From NCBI GenBank assembly GCA_020650975.1, contig JAIPMN010007235.1, positions 1 through 26,976 on the forward strand: a stretch of DNA of 26,976 nt. Reading direction: 5' to 3'. Under the pieces are notes generated by a model. The model ran no database searches and was not told where the DNA came from. It saw only the letters and a list, made by a program, of their open reading frames with translations. The position numbers were made by a program, and so were the translations under genes. Below are positions 22,701 to 26,442 of the stretch, in pieces (position 1 is the first letter of the stretch; each line of letters begins with the position of its first letter). Source of the stretch: Apostichopus californicus. Taxonomy: Eukaryota; Echinodermata; Holothuroidea; Aspidochirotida; Stichopodidae.

Positions 22701-22727
22701 GTAGCAGTATTTGTCAGTAATCTGTAA
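651..22727 (+). CDS. CD109: CD109-like GPI-anchored thioester protein (A2M superfamily), 27 exons, 5'-partial
   Basis: Spliced gene; exons are 651-690, 1088-1172, 2073-2160, 2713-2961, 4060-4251, 5297-5428, 6301-6363, 6797-6988, 7683-7832, 8374-8511, 9386-9449, 9917-10088, 11413-11530, 12438-12551, 13241-13327, 13954-14097, 15133-15277, 16009-16185, 16720-16958, 17407-17490, 17975-18155, 18488-18702, 19110-19268, 21017-21189, 21422-21584, 22182-22287, 22561-22727. All introns are GT-AG and phases match at every junction, giving 1,278 codons without a stop. Seen: EEYVLPKFEV (MG3 start), GILAVDQSVLILKSGNDIT (MG6), RKQFPETWLW (after the bait), GCGEQN (thioester), DPSGSVWLTSF (thioester domain), a Cys cluster and a hydrophobic C-terminus with no cytoplasmic tail. 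Known of the family: these are secreted or surface proteins whose Cys-Gln thioester, exposed by proteolysis, bonds covalently to targets; CD109 is GPI-anchored and binds proteases and TGF-beta. Inferred: a surface thioester protein in immunity or protease trapping. The N-terminal ~200 residues are outside the window. An insect-type TEP is the main alternative, but the GPI-like tail favours CD109. Confidence 0.96.
1088..1172 (+). CDS. CD109: Visible exon 2: MG3 start
   Basis: The split Val codon gives VLPKFEVDVVLPPYI, the hallmark junction of MG2 and MG3 in A2M, TEP and CD109 proteins. The donor gtaagt runs directly into a 51-bp tandem array. Confidence 0.96.
1177..1540 (+). repeat. 51-bp minisatellite, about 7 copies
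   Basis: The unit reads roughly CTCGACTAGCACC-TTTGATGGGTGGGGC-AAGAGGGAACGGGGTTGGAGTGT. The core GGGCAAGAGGGAA recurs about every 51 bases. The array starts four bases into intron 2, so the first unit overlaps the 5' splice site. Because 51 is a multiple of 3 both strands stay open, but no coding role is supported. Confidence 0.9.
2073..2160 (+). CDS. CD109: Visible exon 3: MG3, YTFGKPLKG
   Basis: Encodes AKYTFGKPLKGTADV and following residues. The Y-T-x-G-K-P-x-x-G motif is conserved in MG3 of the family. The acceptor follows a (TTG)n tract ending tttacag; the donor is gttagt. Confidence 0.96.
2162..2712. other. Intron 3, no gene seen
   Basis: AT-rich intron with a G-rich run near 2310-2333 (GGGGGGGGG). 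No ORF with family similarity, RNA gene or recognisable mobile element. Confidence 0.6.
2713..2961 (+). CDS. CD109: Visible exon 4: MG3 end and MG4 start
   Basis: Longest exon (83 codons, residues 72-154). Contains TVTEELTGL and FKPGLTYTAY, the start of MG4 (family pattern FKPGxxF/Y). Phase 0 at both ends; acceptor ttggcag, donor gtaggt. Confidence 0.96.
3233..3526. mobile_element. Foldback/MITE-like element with 21-bp terminal inverted repeats
   Basis: TCCATTAGCTATAGGTTGCA begins the left end (3233-3253). Its reverse complement closes the right end (3506-3526), with one mismatch over 21 bp. Element length is 294 bp with no coding capacity. A second inner hairpin lies at 3256-3290. No clear target-site duplication; TTAG/TTAA near the inner TIR edges is only suggestive. 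Located in intron 4. Confidence 0.6.
3256..3290. repeat. Inner hairpin of the foldback element
   Basis: AAAAACCCGCCGTT pairs with AACGGCAGGTTTTT: a 14-bp stem with one mismatch around a short loop TGTACTG. Confidence 0.7.
4060..4251 (+). CDS. CD109: Visible exon 5: MG4
   Basis: 64 codons beginning LLVTHQDGSMLTAKERR, matching the MG4 segment of CD109 (VTxxDGxxLTxEERR-like). Continues through YSIPESGIVEATL, a typical MG strand pair. Phase 0 at both ends. Confidence 0.95.
4613..4761. mobile_element. Short foldback element with GACCGAGGAC ends
   Basis: GACCGAGGAC at 4613-4622 is exactly inverted as GTCCTCGGTC at 4752-4761. Two more GTCCTCGG copies lie inside (about 4641 and 4673). The first pairs with the left end to form a hairpin around CAAAAGAA. 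Flanking (GTAT)n tracts are also partly inverted. Non-coding, in intron 5. Confidence 0.55.
5211..5247 (+). repeat. (TCTG)n(TCCA)n microsatellite
   Basis: TCTGTCTGTCTGTCCG followed by TCCATCCATCCATAC, 40-85 nt upstream of the exon 6 acceptor. Confidence 0.85.
5297..5428 (+). CDS. CD109: Visible exon 6: MG4/MG5 boundary
   Basis: 44 codons: GLYYRPSSQELDSY through SPSQTYIQIAIETEQVT. The SPSxTYIQL-type motif marks the start of MG5 in CD109. The donor is followed 46 nt later by a 54-bp hairpin minisatellite. Confidence 0.95.
5475..6095 (+). repeat. 54-bp hairpin minisatellite, about 11 copies
   Basis: The unit carries TTACTACAGTAGGCTAAGG, AGCCTACCAAGAAGTAACGA and CAAGACTATGGGAC. In most copies TAGGCTAAGGAGCCTA is a perfect 6-bp inverted repeat, so each unit can form its own small hairpin. 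Copies vary in the TACAGTAGG/TACATTTGG segment. The array begins 46 nt after the exon 6 donor. Its 54-bp period keeps a 127-codon frame open. Confidence 0.92.
6301..6363 (+). CDS. CD109: Visible exon 7: MG5 mini-exon
   Basis: 21 codons, IGQDVTFSVTTTEIPSELTY. Corresponds to the GxPFELxVxxxxxxxLSY strand of MG5 before VVSRG. Flanked by ataaag and gtaagc. Its small size makes it easy for gene callers to miss. Confidence 0.93.
6443..6657 (+). repeat. 36-bp minisatellite, about 6 copies
   Basis: The unit resembles AGTGCCAAACAGAAGAATAG followed by AAAACACATATTCCAG, at 35-39 bp spacing. Lies 80 nt into intron 7. Open on both strands through the 12-codon period; no coding role supported. Confidence 0.88.
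6797..6988 (+). CDS. CD109: Visible exon 8: MG5 to MG6
   Basis: 64 codons. Begins VISQGNIMLVD (family VVSRGQ) and ends GEVIADSVELQVDGIFKNQ, the conserved MG5-MG6 junction (GExxADSxxxxVxxxFKNxV). Phase 0; acceptor cgttag, donor gtgagt. Confidence 0.97.
6989..7682. other. Intron 8, no gene seen
   Basis: AT-rich with a G-run near 7427-7441. No gene, RNA or mobile element recognised. Confidence 0.55.
7683..7832 (+). CDS. CD109: Visible exon 9: MG6 core
   Basis: 50 codons. Contains VGILAVDQSVLILKSGNDIT (residues 374-393), a diagnostic A2M-family motif in MG6. Phase 0; donor gtgagt. Confidence 0.98.
7959..8101 (+). repeat. ~75-bp tandem duplication in intron 9
   Basis: AATGAATAAAAGCATTC ... AACACAACCCACTGTCAC is repeated as AATGGATAAAAGCATGG ... 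AACACAACCCACTTTCAC. A more diverged third copy may lie near 7855-7900. Confidence 0.7.
8374..8511 (+). CDS. CD109: Visible exon 10: MG6 helical segment with RKKR
   Basis: 46 codons starting VIDELSAIGTG. Contains RKKR (residues 422-425) followed by TVWYPRYSPSSS. RKKR fits the furin-type R-X-K/R-R pattern. The donor gtaagt is itself the start of a duplicated intron segment. Confidence 0.94.
8510..9075 (+). repeat. Diverged ~330-bp-offset duplication of the intron 10 start
   Basis: GTAAGTTACAAGTATGATCA at 8512 recurs as GTAAGTTGCAAGCATAGTCA at 8844. CCATGTAAACTGTATAGGAA and CTTAGCAACGGCAATATTCA recur in the same order near 8610-8665 and 8968-9020. The duplicated block includes the 5' splice site, so intron 10 contains a consensus decoy donor at 8844. 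Confidence 0.8.
8781..8848 (+). repeat. 17-bp tandem repeat, 4 copies
   Basis: TTTTATGCTAAGCTTAG and variants, four units in a row. The last unit runs into the decoy GTAAGTT. The unit contains an AAGCTT palindrome. Confidence 0.9.
9386..9449 (+). CDS. CD109: Visible exon 11: pre-bait (DAGL)
   Basis: 21 codons plus 1 nt. DAGLLVFSDGLVPGYVSNNY matches the conserved D/E-x-G-L stretch before the bait or anaphylatoxin region. Acceptor cttgtag, donor gtgagt. Confidence 0.93.
9917..10088 (+). CDS. CD109: Visible exon 12: bait-like region and MG6 re-entry
   Basis: An Ala/Gly/Ser/Asn-rich linker (residues 469-501) with single Arg and Lys is the bait-like segment. It is followed by EVTVRKQFPETWLWSD, the conserved strand after the bait in A2M, TEP and CD109. 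No Cys and no anaphylatoxin domain, which separates it from C3, C4 and C5. Confidence 0.96.
10259..10389 (+). repeat. 22-bp minisatellite, 6 copies
   Basis: GAGCTTTGACCGTGGATGGT (plus TT) repeated six times with few substitutions, in intron 12. Confidence 0.93.
10609..11052 (+). repeat. 21-bp GTTAAC minisatellite, about 21 copies
   Basis: The unit AGTGACATCGTACCGTTAAC (plus C) repeats about 21 times, with some units lengthened by two bases (ACACATCGT). Most copies include the palindrome GTTAAC. Repeats are contiguous without unique spacers, so this is not a CRISPR array. Confidence 0.93.
11413..11530 (+). CDS. CD109: Visible exon 13: VPDTITSWLGSAF
   Basis: A split Asp codon leads into NGQVIVRTTVPDTITSWL, a near-universal family motif (VPDTITxWxxxAF). 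The remainder is AVSLTDGLGVAEAPVK. Donor gtattc is weak but the phase joins correctly. Confidence 0.97.
11531..12437. other. Intron 13, no gene seen
   Basis: AT-rich. Contains a weak local duplication: CCATCAAATACGTGATCCTT near 12207 resembles CCATCAAACTGCATGAACCT near 12312. No coding or RNA feature supported. Confidence 0.5.
12438..12551 (+). CDS. CD109: Visible exon 14: MG7 (KPFFVSLNLPYS)
   Basis: 38 codons. KPFFVSLNLPYSIIRGE and ATVFNYFDTEIK match the MG7 signature F-F-x-x-L-x-L-P-Y-S-x-x-R-G-E and V-F-N-Y. Phase 0 at both ends. Confidence 0.98.
12552..13240. other. Intron 14 with C-rich blocks, no gene seen
   Basis: Contains C-rich/CT-rich blocks at about 12995-13030 and 13105-13140. 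A CCTTAGGTCTGG acceptor-like site at 12689-12700 is not followed by a family-like exon. Confidence 0.5.
13241..13327 (+). CDS. CD109: Visible exon 15: MG7 end
   Basis: 29 codons, ATVSLEKSTHFEGITVDENG and following residues. The ATVxLEKSxxF strand continues MG7. The donor gtaagt is immediately followed by a 40-bp direct tandem duplication. Confidence 0.94.
13331..13428 (+). repeat. 40-bp direct tandem duplication at the intron 15 donor
   Basis: AGTCGAAGGTCATCAGTTTT ACCCCTCACATG... repeats once with three substitutions, followed by a partial third copy. It begins three bases after the exon 15 boundary. Confidence 0.9.
13661..13720. other. Assembly gap (10 N) inside a poly-A run
   Basis: Ns at 13685-13694 are flanked by 24 and 26 A residues. 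The true homopolymer length and any inserted sequence are unknown. The gap is intronic (intron 15) and does not touch coding sequence. Confidence 0.97.
13954..14097 (+). CDS. CD109: Visible exon 16: MG7 end to CUB
   Basis: 48 codons, TDKITIPAGSGASVFFPISI through VNLEVRAISDLAGDAVRRQL, matching the family pattern xxFPIxxxxxGxxxIxVxAxSxxAxDAVxxxLxV. The donor gttagg is the first base run of a higher-order tandem array. Confidence 0.96.
14098..14552 (+). repeat. Higher-order tandem array, 120-bp period, ~3 near-identical copies
   Basis: Built from sub-units such as AATACTTGTGTGATGCCTTC, GTGTGATGCCTCGTGTGATG and CTACCTTTAGGGAAAGAG. From about 14180 the sequence repeats every 120 bases almost without change: positions 14221-14280, 14341-14400 and 14461-14520 are identical. 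The first unit starts exactly at the exon 16 donor (GTTAGGGAAAG). A 226-codon minus-strand frame through the array is a product of the 120-bp period. Confidence 0.94.
15030..15090 (+). repeat. CT-rich simple repeat upstream of exon 17
   Basis: CCTCCTCCCCACCTCCCTCC and similar. A polypyrimidine region about 45-100 nt before the exon 17 acceptor. Confidence 0.8.
15133..15277 (+). CDS. CD109: Visible exon 17: CUB into thioester domain
   Basis: PEGISHSVSETRLF matches the conserved V-x-P-E-G-x-x-x-x-x-x start of the CUB strand. It ends SGSVRVLLSVTG just before the thioester domain. Preceded by a CT-rich tract about 50 nt upstream of the acceptor. Confidence 0.96.
15278..16008. other. Intron 17, no gene seen
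   Basis: Contains a G-rich block at 15401-15435 (12 consecutive G within it). Otherwise AT-rich with nothing recognisable. Confidence 0.5.
16009..16185 (+). CDS. CD109: Visible exon 18: thioester exon (GCGEQN)
   Basis: Encodes GDIMGPTMNNLDSLLKMPF followed by GCGEQNMMNFAP. The Cys (residue 745) and Gln (748) of GCGEQ form the internal beta-Cys-gamma-Gln thioester in this family. Motif and context are fully canonical, so the bond is expected to form. Confidence 0.99.
16604..16635. repeat. Perfect 11-bp inverted repeat in intron 18
   Basis: AAATTGTTGTC at 16604-16614 is exactly complementary to GACAACAATTT at 16625-16635, with a 10-nt pyrimidine-rich loop. No snoRNA boxes or longer stem found. 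Confidence 0.75.
16720..16958 (+). CDS. CD109: Visible exon 19: thioester domain, catalytic-position Asp
   Basis: 80 residues, GYQRELTYKHSDGSFSAFG then DPSGSVWLTSFVAKSF: the central alpha-alpha toroid of the thioester domain. Near the end, EPGRIVDSGIE joins GG in the next exon. Asp859 sits six residues before GG, where C3, C4B and human CD109 have the catalytic His. Confidence 0.98.
16959..17974. other. Introns 19 and 20 (split by exon 20), no gene seen
   Basis: Apart from exon 20 (17407-17490) this stretch is AT-rich intron without repeats, RNA genes or ORFs that I can recognise. Confidence 0.5.
17407..17490 (+). CDS. CD109: Visible exon 20: thioester domain helix
   Basis: 28 codons, GGVNPGATLTAYITIALQEV, matching the conserved LTAYI/V helix. 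Contains an N-I-S glycosylation sequon near its end. Phase 0; donor gtaggt. Confidence 0.97.
17975..18155 (+). CDS. CD109: Visible exon 21: thioester domain helices
   Basis: 60 codons plus 1 nt. SAITRAQGYLVDQEDDV then DPYALSLVTYALAITKS, matching the A-x-x-Y-L and D-x-Y-x-L-A-L-x-x-Y-A-L helices of the family. Donor gtacgc is non-optimal; placement is fixed by phase and homology. Confidence 0.96.
18240..18478 (+). repeat. T-rich 9-bp tandem array before exon 22
   Basis: GATATTTTTGATATTTTTGA and derivatives (TATATTTTT, TATTCTTTA) fill about 240 bp, ending some 10 bases before the exon 22 acceptor TTATGTAG. It acts, by position, as an extended U-rich tract. It also opens a hydrophobic frame that runs into exon 22 and is not real coding sequence. 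Confidence 0.93.
18488..18702 (+). CDS. CD109: Visible exon 22: thioester domain end
   Basis: Starts GGQKHWSAEDEM with an acidic run, then EVEMTSYALLTYLE and WMTHQRNPFGGYGSTQ, the conserved I/V-E-x-x-x-Y-A-L-L and W-L-x-x-Q-R-N-x-x-G-G-x-x-S-T-Q motifs. The acceptor lies directly behind a ~230-bp T-rich tandem array. Confidence 0.98.
18703..19109. other. Intron 22, no gene seen
   Basis: Unremarkable AT-rich intron. Confidence 0.5.
19110..19268 (+). CDS. CD109: Visible exon 23: thioester domain end into CUB
   Basis: 53 codons. DTVIGLQALTAFSLIF completes the STQDTxxxLQAL motif and ends the thioester domain. The remainder (VDLSISLSSDPSY...) is the second CUB half. Confidence 0.97.
19600..20400 (+). 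repeat. Degenerate ~300-bp modules with TTAATGAGTGGGCGGGGCT core (intron 23)
   Basis: TTAATGAGTGGGCGGGGCT (19661-19679), ATTAATGAGTAGGCGGGGCT (19953-19972), ATTAATGAGCAGGGCT (from 20234) and TAATGAGTGGGTGGGGCT (20371-20388). Shared flanks include TATGTTGGTCAGGGTCAG / TATGTTGGCCATGGTCAG and a TCTCCACAAC / TCTTCACAAC block. Old tandem or multiply inserted repeat; family unknown. Confidence 0.65.
21017..21189 (+). CDS. CD109: Visible exon 24: CUB to MG8
   Basis: 57 codons plus 2 nt. Contains GRGTCLMTVAIFYNLKA, equivalent to the family G-x-G-x-C/A-x-x-Q-x-x-x-x-Y-N segment, then HERRSFEYTISLSD at the MG8 start. It ends in the conserved ACGR junction. Human CD109 has a furin site near HERR. Confidence 0.97.
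21422..21584 (+). CDS. CD109: Visible exon 25: MG8 receptor-binding domain
   Basis: Split Arg codon. RYLGEAQVTSMCLMDIGIPSG, matching the MG8 pattern S-x-M-x-x-x-x-x-x-x-S/P-G-F. It ends in SVYLYFQE, the conserved strand before the last Cys-containing segment. Confidence 0.97.
21585..22181. other. Intron 25, no gene seen
   Basis: Contains a G-run at about 21871-21883; otherwise nothing recognised. Confidence 0.5.
22182..22287 (+). CDS. CD109: Visible exon 26: MG8 end
   Basis: 35 codons plus 1 nt. IPKDEMTCVTLHA then VANVQPKYARLYDYYNP, matching the C-x-x-x and V-x-x-x-x-P-A-x-x-x-x-Y-D-Y-Y motifs that close MG8. Confidence 0.97.
22561..22727 (+). CDS. CD109: Visible exon 27: Cys cluster, GPI-anchor signal, stop
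   Basis: 54 residues and TAA. After the final MG8 strand (VVVEYSSEV) comes CDVCPDCAGC, a short Cys cluster also present in CD109. Next are a small-residue stretch (TGGA, candidate GPI omega region, residues 1252-1255), a spacer, and a hydrophobic run (1259-1275) ending SNL. The lack of a basic cytoplasmic tail argues for GPI anchoring over a transmembrane helix. Confidence 0.95.
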
Positions 22728-23251
22728 AAACTATGTGGCGGGGGAAAAAAAATATATATATACTCCGTGTCAGTATTCTCTACCCTTTACTTTCATTCGG
22801 CATTGATAACATTCACGCTCTGGAGATTCTAAAAAGGTATATTTTTGAAAACAGATTTGTAATATTGTGGGACGTGATTTGGCCTTTATCTATTATATCA
22901 ATACTAGACAATATTTGACAAAGAACCAAAGCTTAAGTTGACAAGAATTAGAAGGTTTAAAATTCATTGCAAAACATGTAGCAATATGTTTATTGTATAT
23001 TTAGTGCTTTAGTATCTTATATAGTGTTATACCATGGTTTTTATAGCCCATGTGCTTAATATGTGTTAGACTAAACTCTACTTATCAATCCTCCGTGAAC
23101 CACCACGCATAGTGAGAAGCGTTTCAGAAATTATGCCCGAAATTAAGGAAAAGCACATGCATTACTACTATACACATGCATTACTACTACAATAATAGCG
23201 CTGTGATGTCGTCGGTGTTAGACTTTCTGAAGTCTGAAGTTAAAGGGAAAA

Positions 23252-23257
23252 AATAAA
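23252..23257 (+). promoter_or_regulatory. Candidate poly-A signal AATAAA (proximal)
   Basis: First AATAAA after the stop, 525 nt downstream. Modest U-rich sequence follows. Confidence 0.4.
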
Positions 23258-23570
23258 CCGTTCTGCCTTTTTACCAAACAGAAAAAAGAAAGAAACGGTT
23301 TTGGCGGTTTTCGAAGGTGGAGGGTGTTATTTGTTATTTACCAATCTTTTTCTATCATTTCTAACGAGTAACAAGTTTCTAACAAGTGTTCTATTTGTCT
23401 CTTGCAGGCAATAAGATAACCATTCATTTGGTTTTGTGCCTTTAGACTAGATATTATTTTTTTTTGGTAGTTATGGAGTATATTATATAATGTCTGAGAT
23501 GGTTAAACTAAAATTTTATCCTCAACTTGAGATGAAGATGCAATAAGTCATCATGGCAACTGACCTTATG

Positions 23571-23930
23571 TTTTTTGTTTTTATTTGTTCTACAATCAAT
23601 ATATTTCCTTGGACCATCCTATGTACTCAACTGGAATCTTCATTTGTTGCTATCTCCATAGTTATGTCTTCAATAACAGTTTGATATGTATATATATGCA
23701 CGTAAATTACATCTTTGTGGGGGTTTTTTTTCGTCTCGATATTGAAATATGAATTGTTTTTTTTTGTGGCTCTACAAGCAATTTATTTTCTTTTAACCAT
23801 GCTATGTAACTGAACTGGAATCTCCATATGTTTTTTATCTCCATAGTTTTGTCTTCAATAACAGTCTGATATCTATGTACACGTAAATTACATATTCGTG
23901 TTGTTTTTAACCTTCTCGATATTGAAATAT
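23571..23930 (+). repeat. ~180-bp tandem duplication in the 3' flank
   Basis: Copy 1 (to about 23750) and copy 2 (to 23930) share TCTACAA-CAAT, ACTGGAATCT, ATCTCCATAGTT, GTCTTCAATAACAGT, ACGTAAATTACAT and TCTCGATATTGAAATAT in order, offset about 180 bases. Confidence 0.88.
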
Positions 23931-23941
23931 ATATTACAAAA

Positions 23942-23947
23942 AATAAA
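23942..23947 (+). promoter_or_regulatory. Candidate poly-A signal AATAAA (middle)
   Basis: AATAAATGAATATG context, followed within 60 nt by the G/T-rich stretch TTTAGGTGGGGTACCTTGCT. Confidence 0.4.
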
Positions 23948-24120
23948 TGAATATGTTAAACAAATGAAAATATTGCTAAATGGCTACATTTAGGTGGGGT
24001 ACCTTGCTGGTAATCTAGACTTTATATCAGATCTCCCATTTGCTGCAGCTTCTAGAAGTTAATATGTTATTGCACTTTCTTCATTCGCTCACCGCTAACA
24101 GCAGATGTATTGTCTCGATG

Positions 24121-24316
24121 AAAAGAACATAATGTTGACAATATATGGAATTTTAGATTTCCCTGAAACAACCTTAGTTATAATATAGAAGAACACAATG
24201 GTGACAATATATATGGAGTTTAAGATATACCTGAAACAACCTTAGTTATAAGGTAGAACATAATGTTGACAATATATATGGAGTTTTTAGATTTCCCTGA
24301 AACAACCTTAGTTATA
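24121..24316 (+). repeat. ~67-bp tandem triplication
   Basis: Three copies of a unit containing GAACATAATGTTGACAATAT, GATTTCCCTGAAACAACC and TTAGTTATA. Divergence between copies is low. Confidence 0.9.
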
Positions 24317-24352
24317 TTTTATACTGATATATGCGTCCAAATCTGAGTACTA

Positions 24353-24358
24353 AATAAA
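24353..24358 (+). promoter_or_regulatory. Candidate poly-A signal AATAAA (distal)
   Basis: TAAATAAAGT, followed about 30 nt later by a TGTAGTGTTC-rich tandem repeat that resembles a GU-rich downstream element. Confidence 0.45.
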
Positions 24359-24383
24359 GTAATCATTAGGTTAGTATATTTGG

Positions 24384-24505
24384 TAGTTCTCCAGTGTAGT
24401 GTTCACAAGTAGTGTTCTACAGTGTAGTGTTCAATAGTGTAGTGTTCACAAGTAGTGTTCTTCAGTGTTGTGTTCTCCAGTGTAGTGTTCACAAGTAGTG
24501 TTCTC
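24384..24505 (+). repeat. GT-rich TGTAGTGTTC minisatellite
   Basis: CAGTGTAGTGTTCACAAGTA and shorter variants (CAGTGTTGTGTTCTC) in tandem, with a higher-order unit CCAGTGTAGTGTTCACAAG present at both ends. Confidence 0.88.
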
Positions 24506-24509
24506 CTTT

Positions 24510-26340
24510 GCATCTTGAAGAGTCTTGTAGGAGCAACCAAACTTCCAGAAATACCGTTACATAGGTCCCTTGATGTCTTCCCTGGTATCCGTGAATAGGA
24601 CTGTTAAAAATGCTGCAAAGGATAAAGCCAACACTGTTAATTTGGGCGTTCTAGGGGTTCATGTGTCGGCGTGCAGGAGAGGTGGACCAGGGGTTGGGAA
24701 GGGGTTGGATCCTCTCTTTATACCACTTTGTATCGCCTCTTTTACACGTCCATGAAAAGTAACCTTTCCTTTTTTCTTTTTTTTGTTGGTAATATTAAAA
24801 AGTGCTCTTATTTGTTCCCCGATGAACAAAAAACGCCTTGTTAGTATAATTATATCTTGTGGGTACGAACTGTTCGAAGAGTCCATTTTCTCCCGGAAAT
24901 TTTTTGAGGTAATGTTGTGGTGTGCCTCCGCAACATTTGCAAGTTTGCGACTCCCCTACACTCCCACATTCAATCTTCTTCTCTACAGCCCCTGGTTGTA
25001 TTTCCGACGAAATATCTGTGCTGCCAAGTACCCACATTTTACGTCCTCTCAAACCGCTTCTAGAACTAATATAAACCAGAGCAATATATACGGCTTGACA
25101 ACGGAAAGATATAGAAGTGAAAGAAAATGGTTTCTTCCCGAGATGAGGAGTGACCTAGTCTCCTGTTTAATTTTTTTTAACATTCCTGATCACAAAACTA
25201 CCGTCCTTGATGATTGTCTGTGGTTAAGTGAGAGAAAGGGACTAAAACTAGAAAACGAACTCTTACCTAATAATGGAGAAACTGAGAGAGTTAAAAATAC
25301 TCCGGGCCAGCTCCAGAACTGAATGACTTGAGCACCGACAATACCACAAGTCACAACGCTGCAGGAGTAGGCAATGTTAACTAAGCCTACAGACAAACCC
25401 TTGTTTGTTTCACCGAAAGCTCTGTGATGATGAAAGCAAATCATAAGAAAAAAATTATAAACGCATATATATATATATATATATAAGGTCCCCACTAAAA
25501 CACAGGATCTAAAATACGTACACACGCACTCGCTCGCACGCACACATACGAATAATTGAAAATTAATTTAACAAGTGTATATACGTATGCATGGGAACAT
25601 TGAAAAAAACGCCATTGATTTTTACTGAAACCTTGTTGGTTGGCGTAACGTACATAAATGGTCGTCTCATTGCAGAGACCACTCACCTCCAGGTCATATT
25701 TTGCGACACAATAACTACTCCATTCAGATTCGCCACTGCCACATGAACCAAGACTGCATACACGACCATTAATTGGTGGAAAAGACTTAACCCGATTAGC
25801 AACATGCTAATGACCTGGGACAGAGCCAGCCAGAAAGACGTAAACTATTGTAAAATAAATGAATATACAAGAATAAATAAGAAGAGAAATATTCAGGAAT
25901 TGATGATGTGAAGTTTGGTGGACACGATACCGAGCTCAGAAGAAAAACATGTTATACTACGCTCTAATATGGATGGAAAAAATTGAAATGAGCAAATTAT
26001 TGTTCGATAACTTCTGTTAAAATTAAATTGTTAGCGAGTTGTCTTACATGTTGAGCTGCAAAAATTAAGGGCAAGTAGGGAAAAGTGATCCAAAATGTAA
26101 TAATTTTTTTTCACCATTTTGTTCGATTCAGTTTAGATTTTTTGGTTTTTATCTATGTGTTTAAGATATGTGATGACCAACTAACCTAAGGAACATCTCT
26201 TTTCATTTTGGAGTACTGTTTCGCAAATGCTGAATTTAATCTATTGGAGTTCCTAACATAACCTAATGAATGATGACATCACAGTTTCAGTATCCGACTT
26301 AAAACAGTCATTAGAAAAGAGTGTTTTCAGGTATTAGGAC
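24510..26340. other. Intergenic stretch, no gene I can support
   Basis: Holds open frames of up to 179 codons (24783-25322, +) and 117 codons (25190-25543, -), but neither shows a recognisable domain, plausible splice structure or conserved motif. A short AT microsatellite and a CA/CG-rich tract are present. The 3' part (about 25860-26340) is AT-rich and featureless. Confidence 0.5.
25465..25485. repeat. (AT)n microsatellite
   Basis: About ten AT dinucleotides in a row. Confidence 0.95.
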
Positions 26341-26442
26341 AAACACATTTATAAAATGAGCAGCCGAATTTCACCATACTCAGGGACAGGGGCGGGATTT
26401 GAGTTGTGAAAGTGGGGGGGGGGGGCAAACCTGCCAGCAAGA

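Larger units (their letters stand above)
22728..24360 (+). other. CD109: 3' UTR and 3' flank of the CD109-like gene
   Basis: AT-rich non-coding sequence after the stop codon with three AATAAA hexamers. The true cleavage site cannot be fixed from sequence alone. Two local duplications occupy its distal part. Confidence 0.6.

Noticed and set aside
22561..22727. C-terminus read as a transmembrane helix with cytosolic tail
   Set aside because: Only SNL follows the hydrophobic run and a small-residue omega-like stretch precedes it, which fits a GPI signal better.
24783..25322. 179-codon + strand ORF as a separate gene
   Set aside because: No recognisable domain, composition close to random AT-rich translation, and equally long antisense frames in the same place. 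A lineage-specific gene cannot be fully excluded.
25190..25543. Minus-strand ORF with a possible membrane-protein fragment (GLVNIAYSCSVVTCGIVGAQ)
   Set aside because: I could not match it to a transporter family or find flanking exons; too short and isolated to call.
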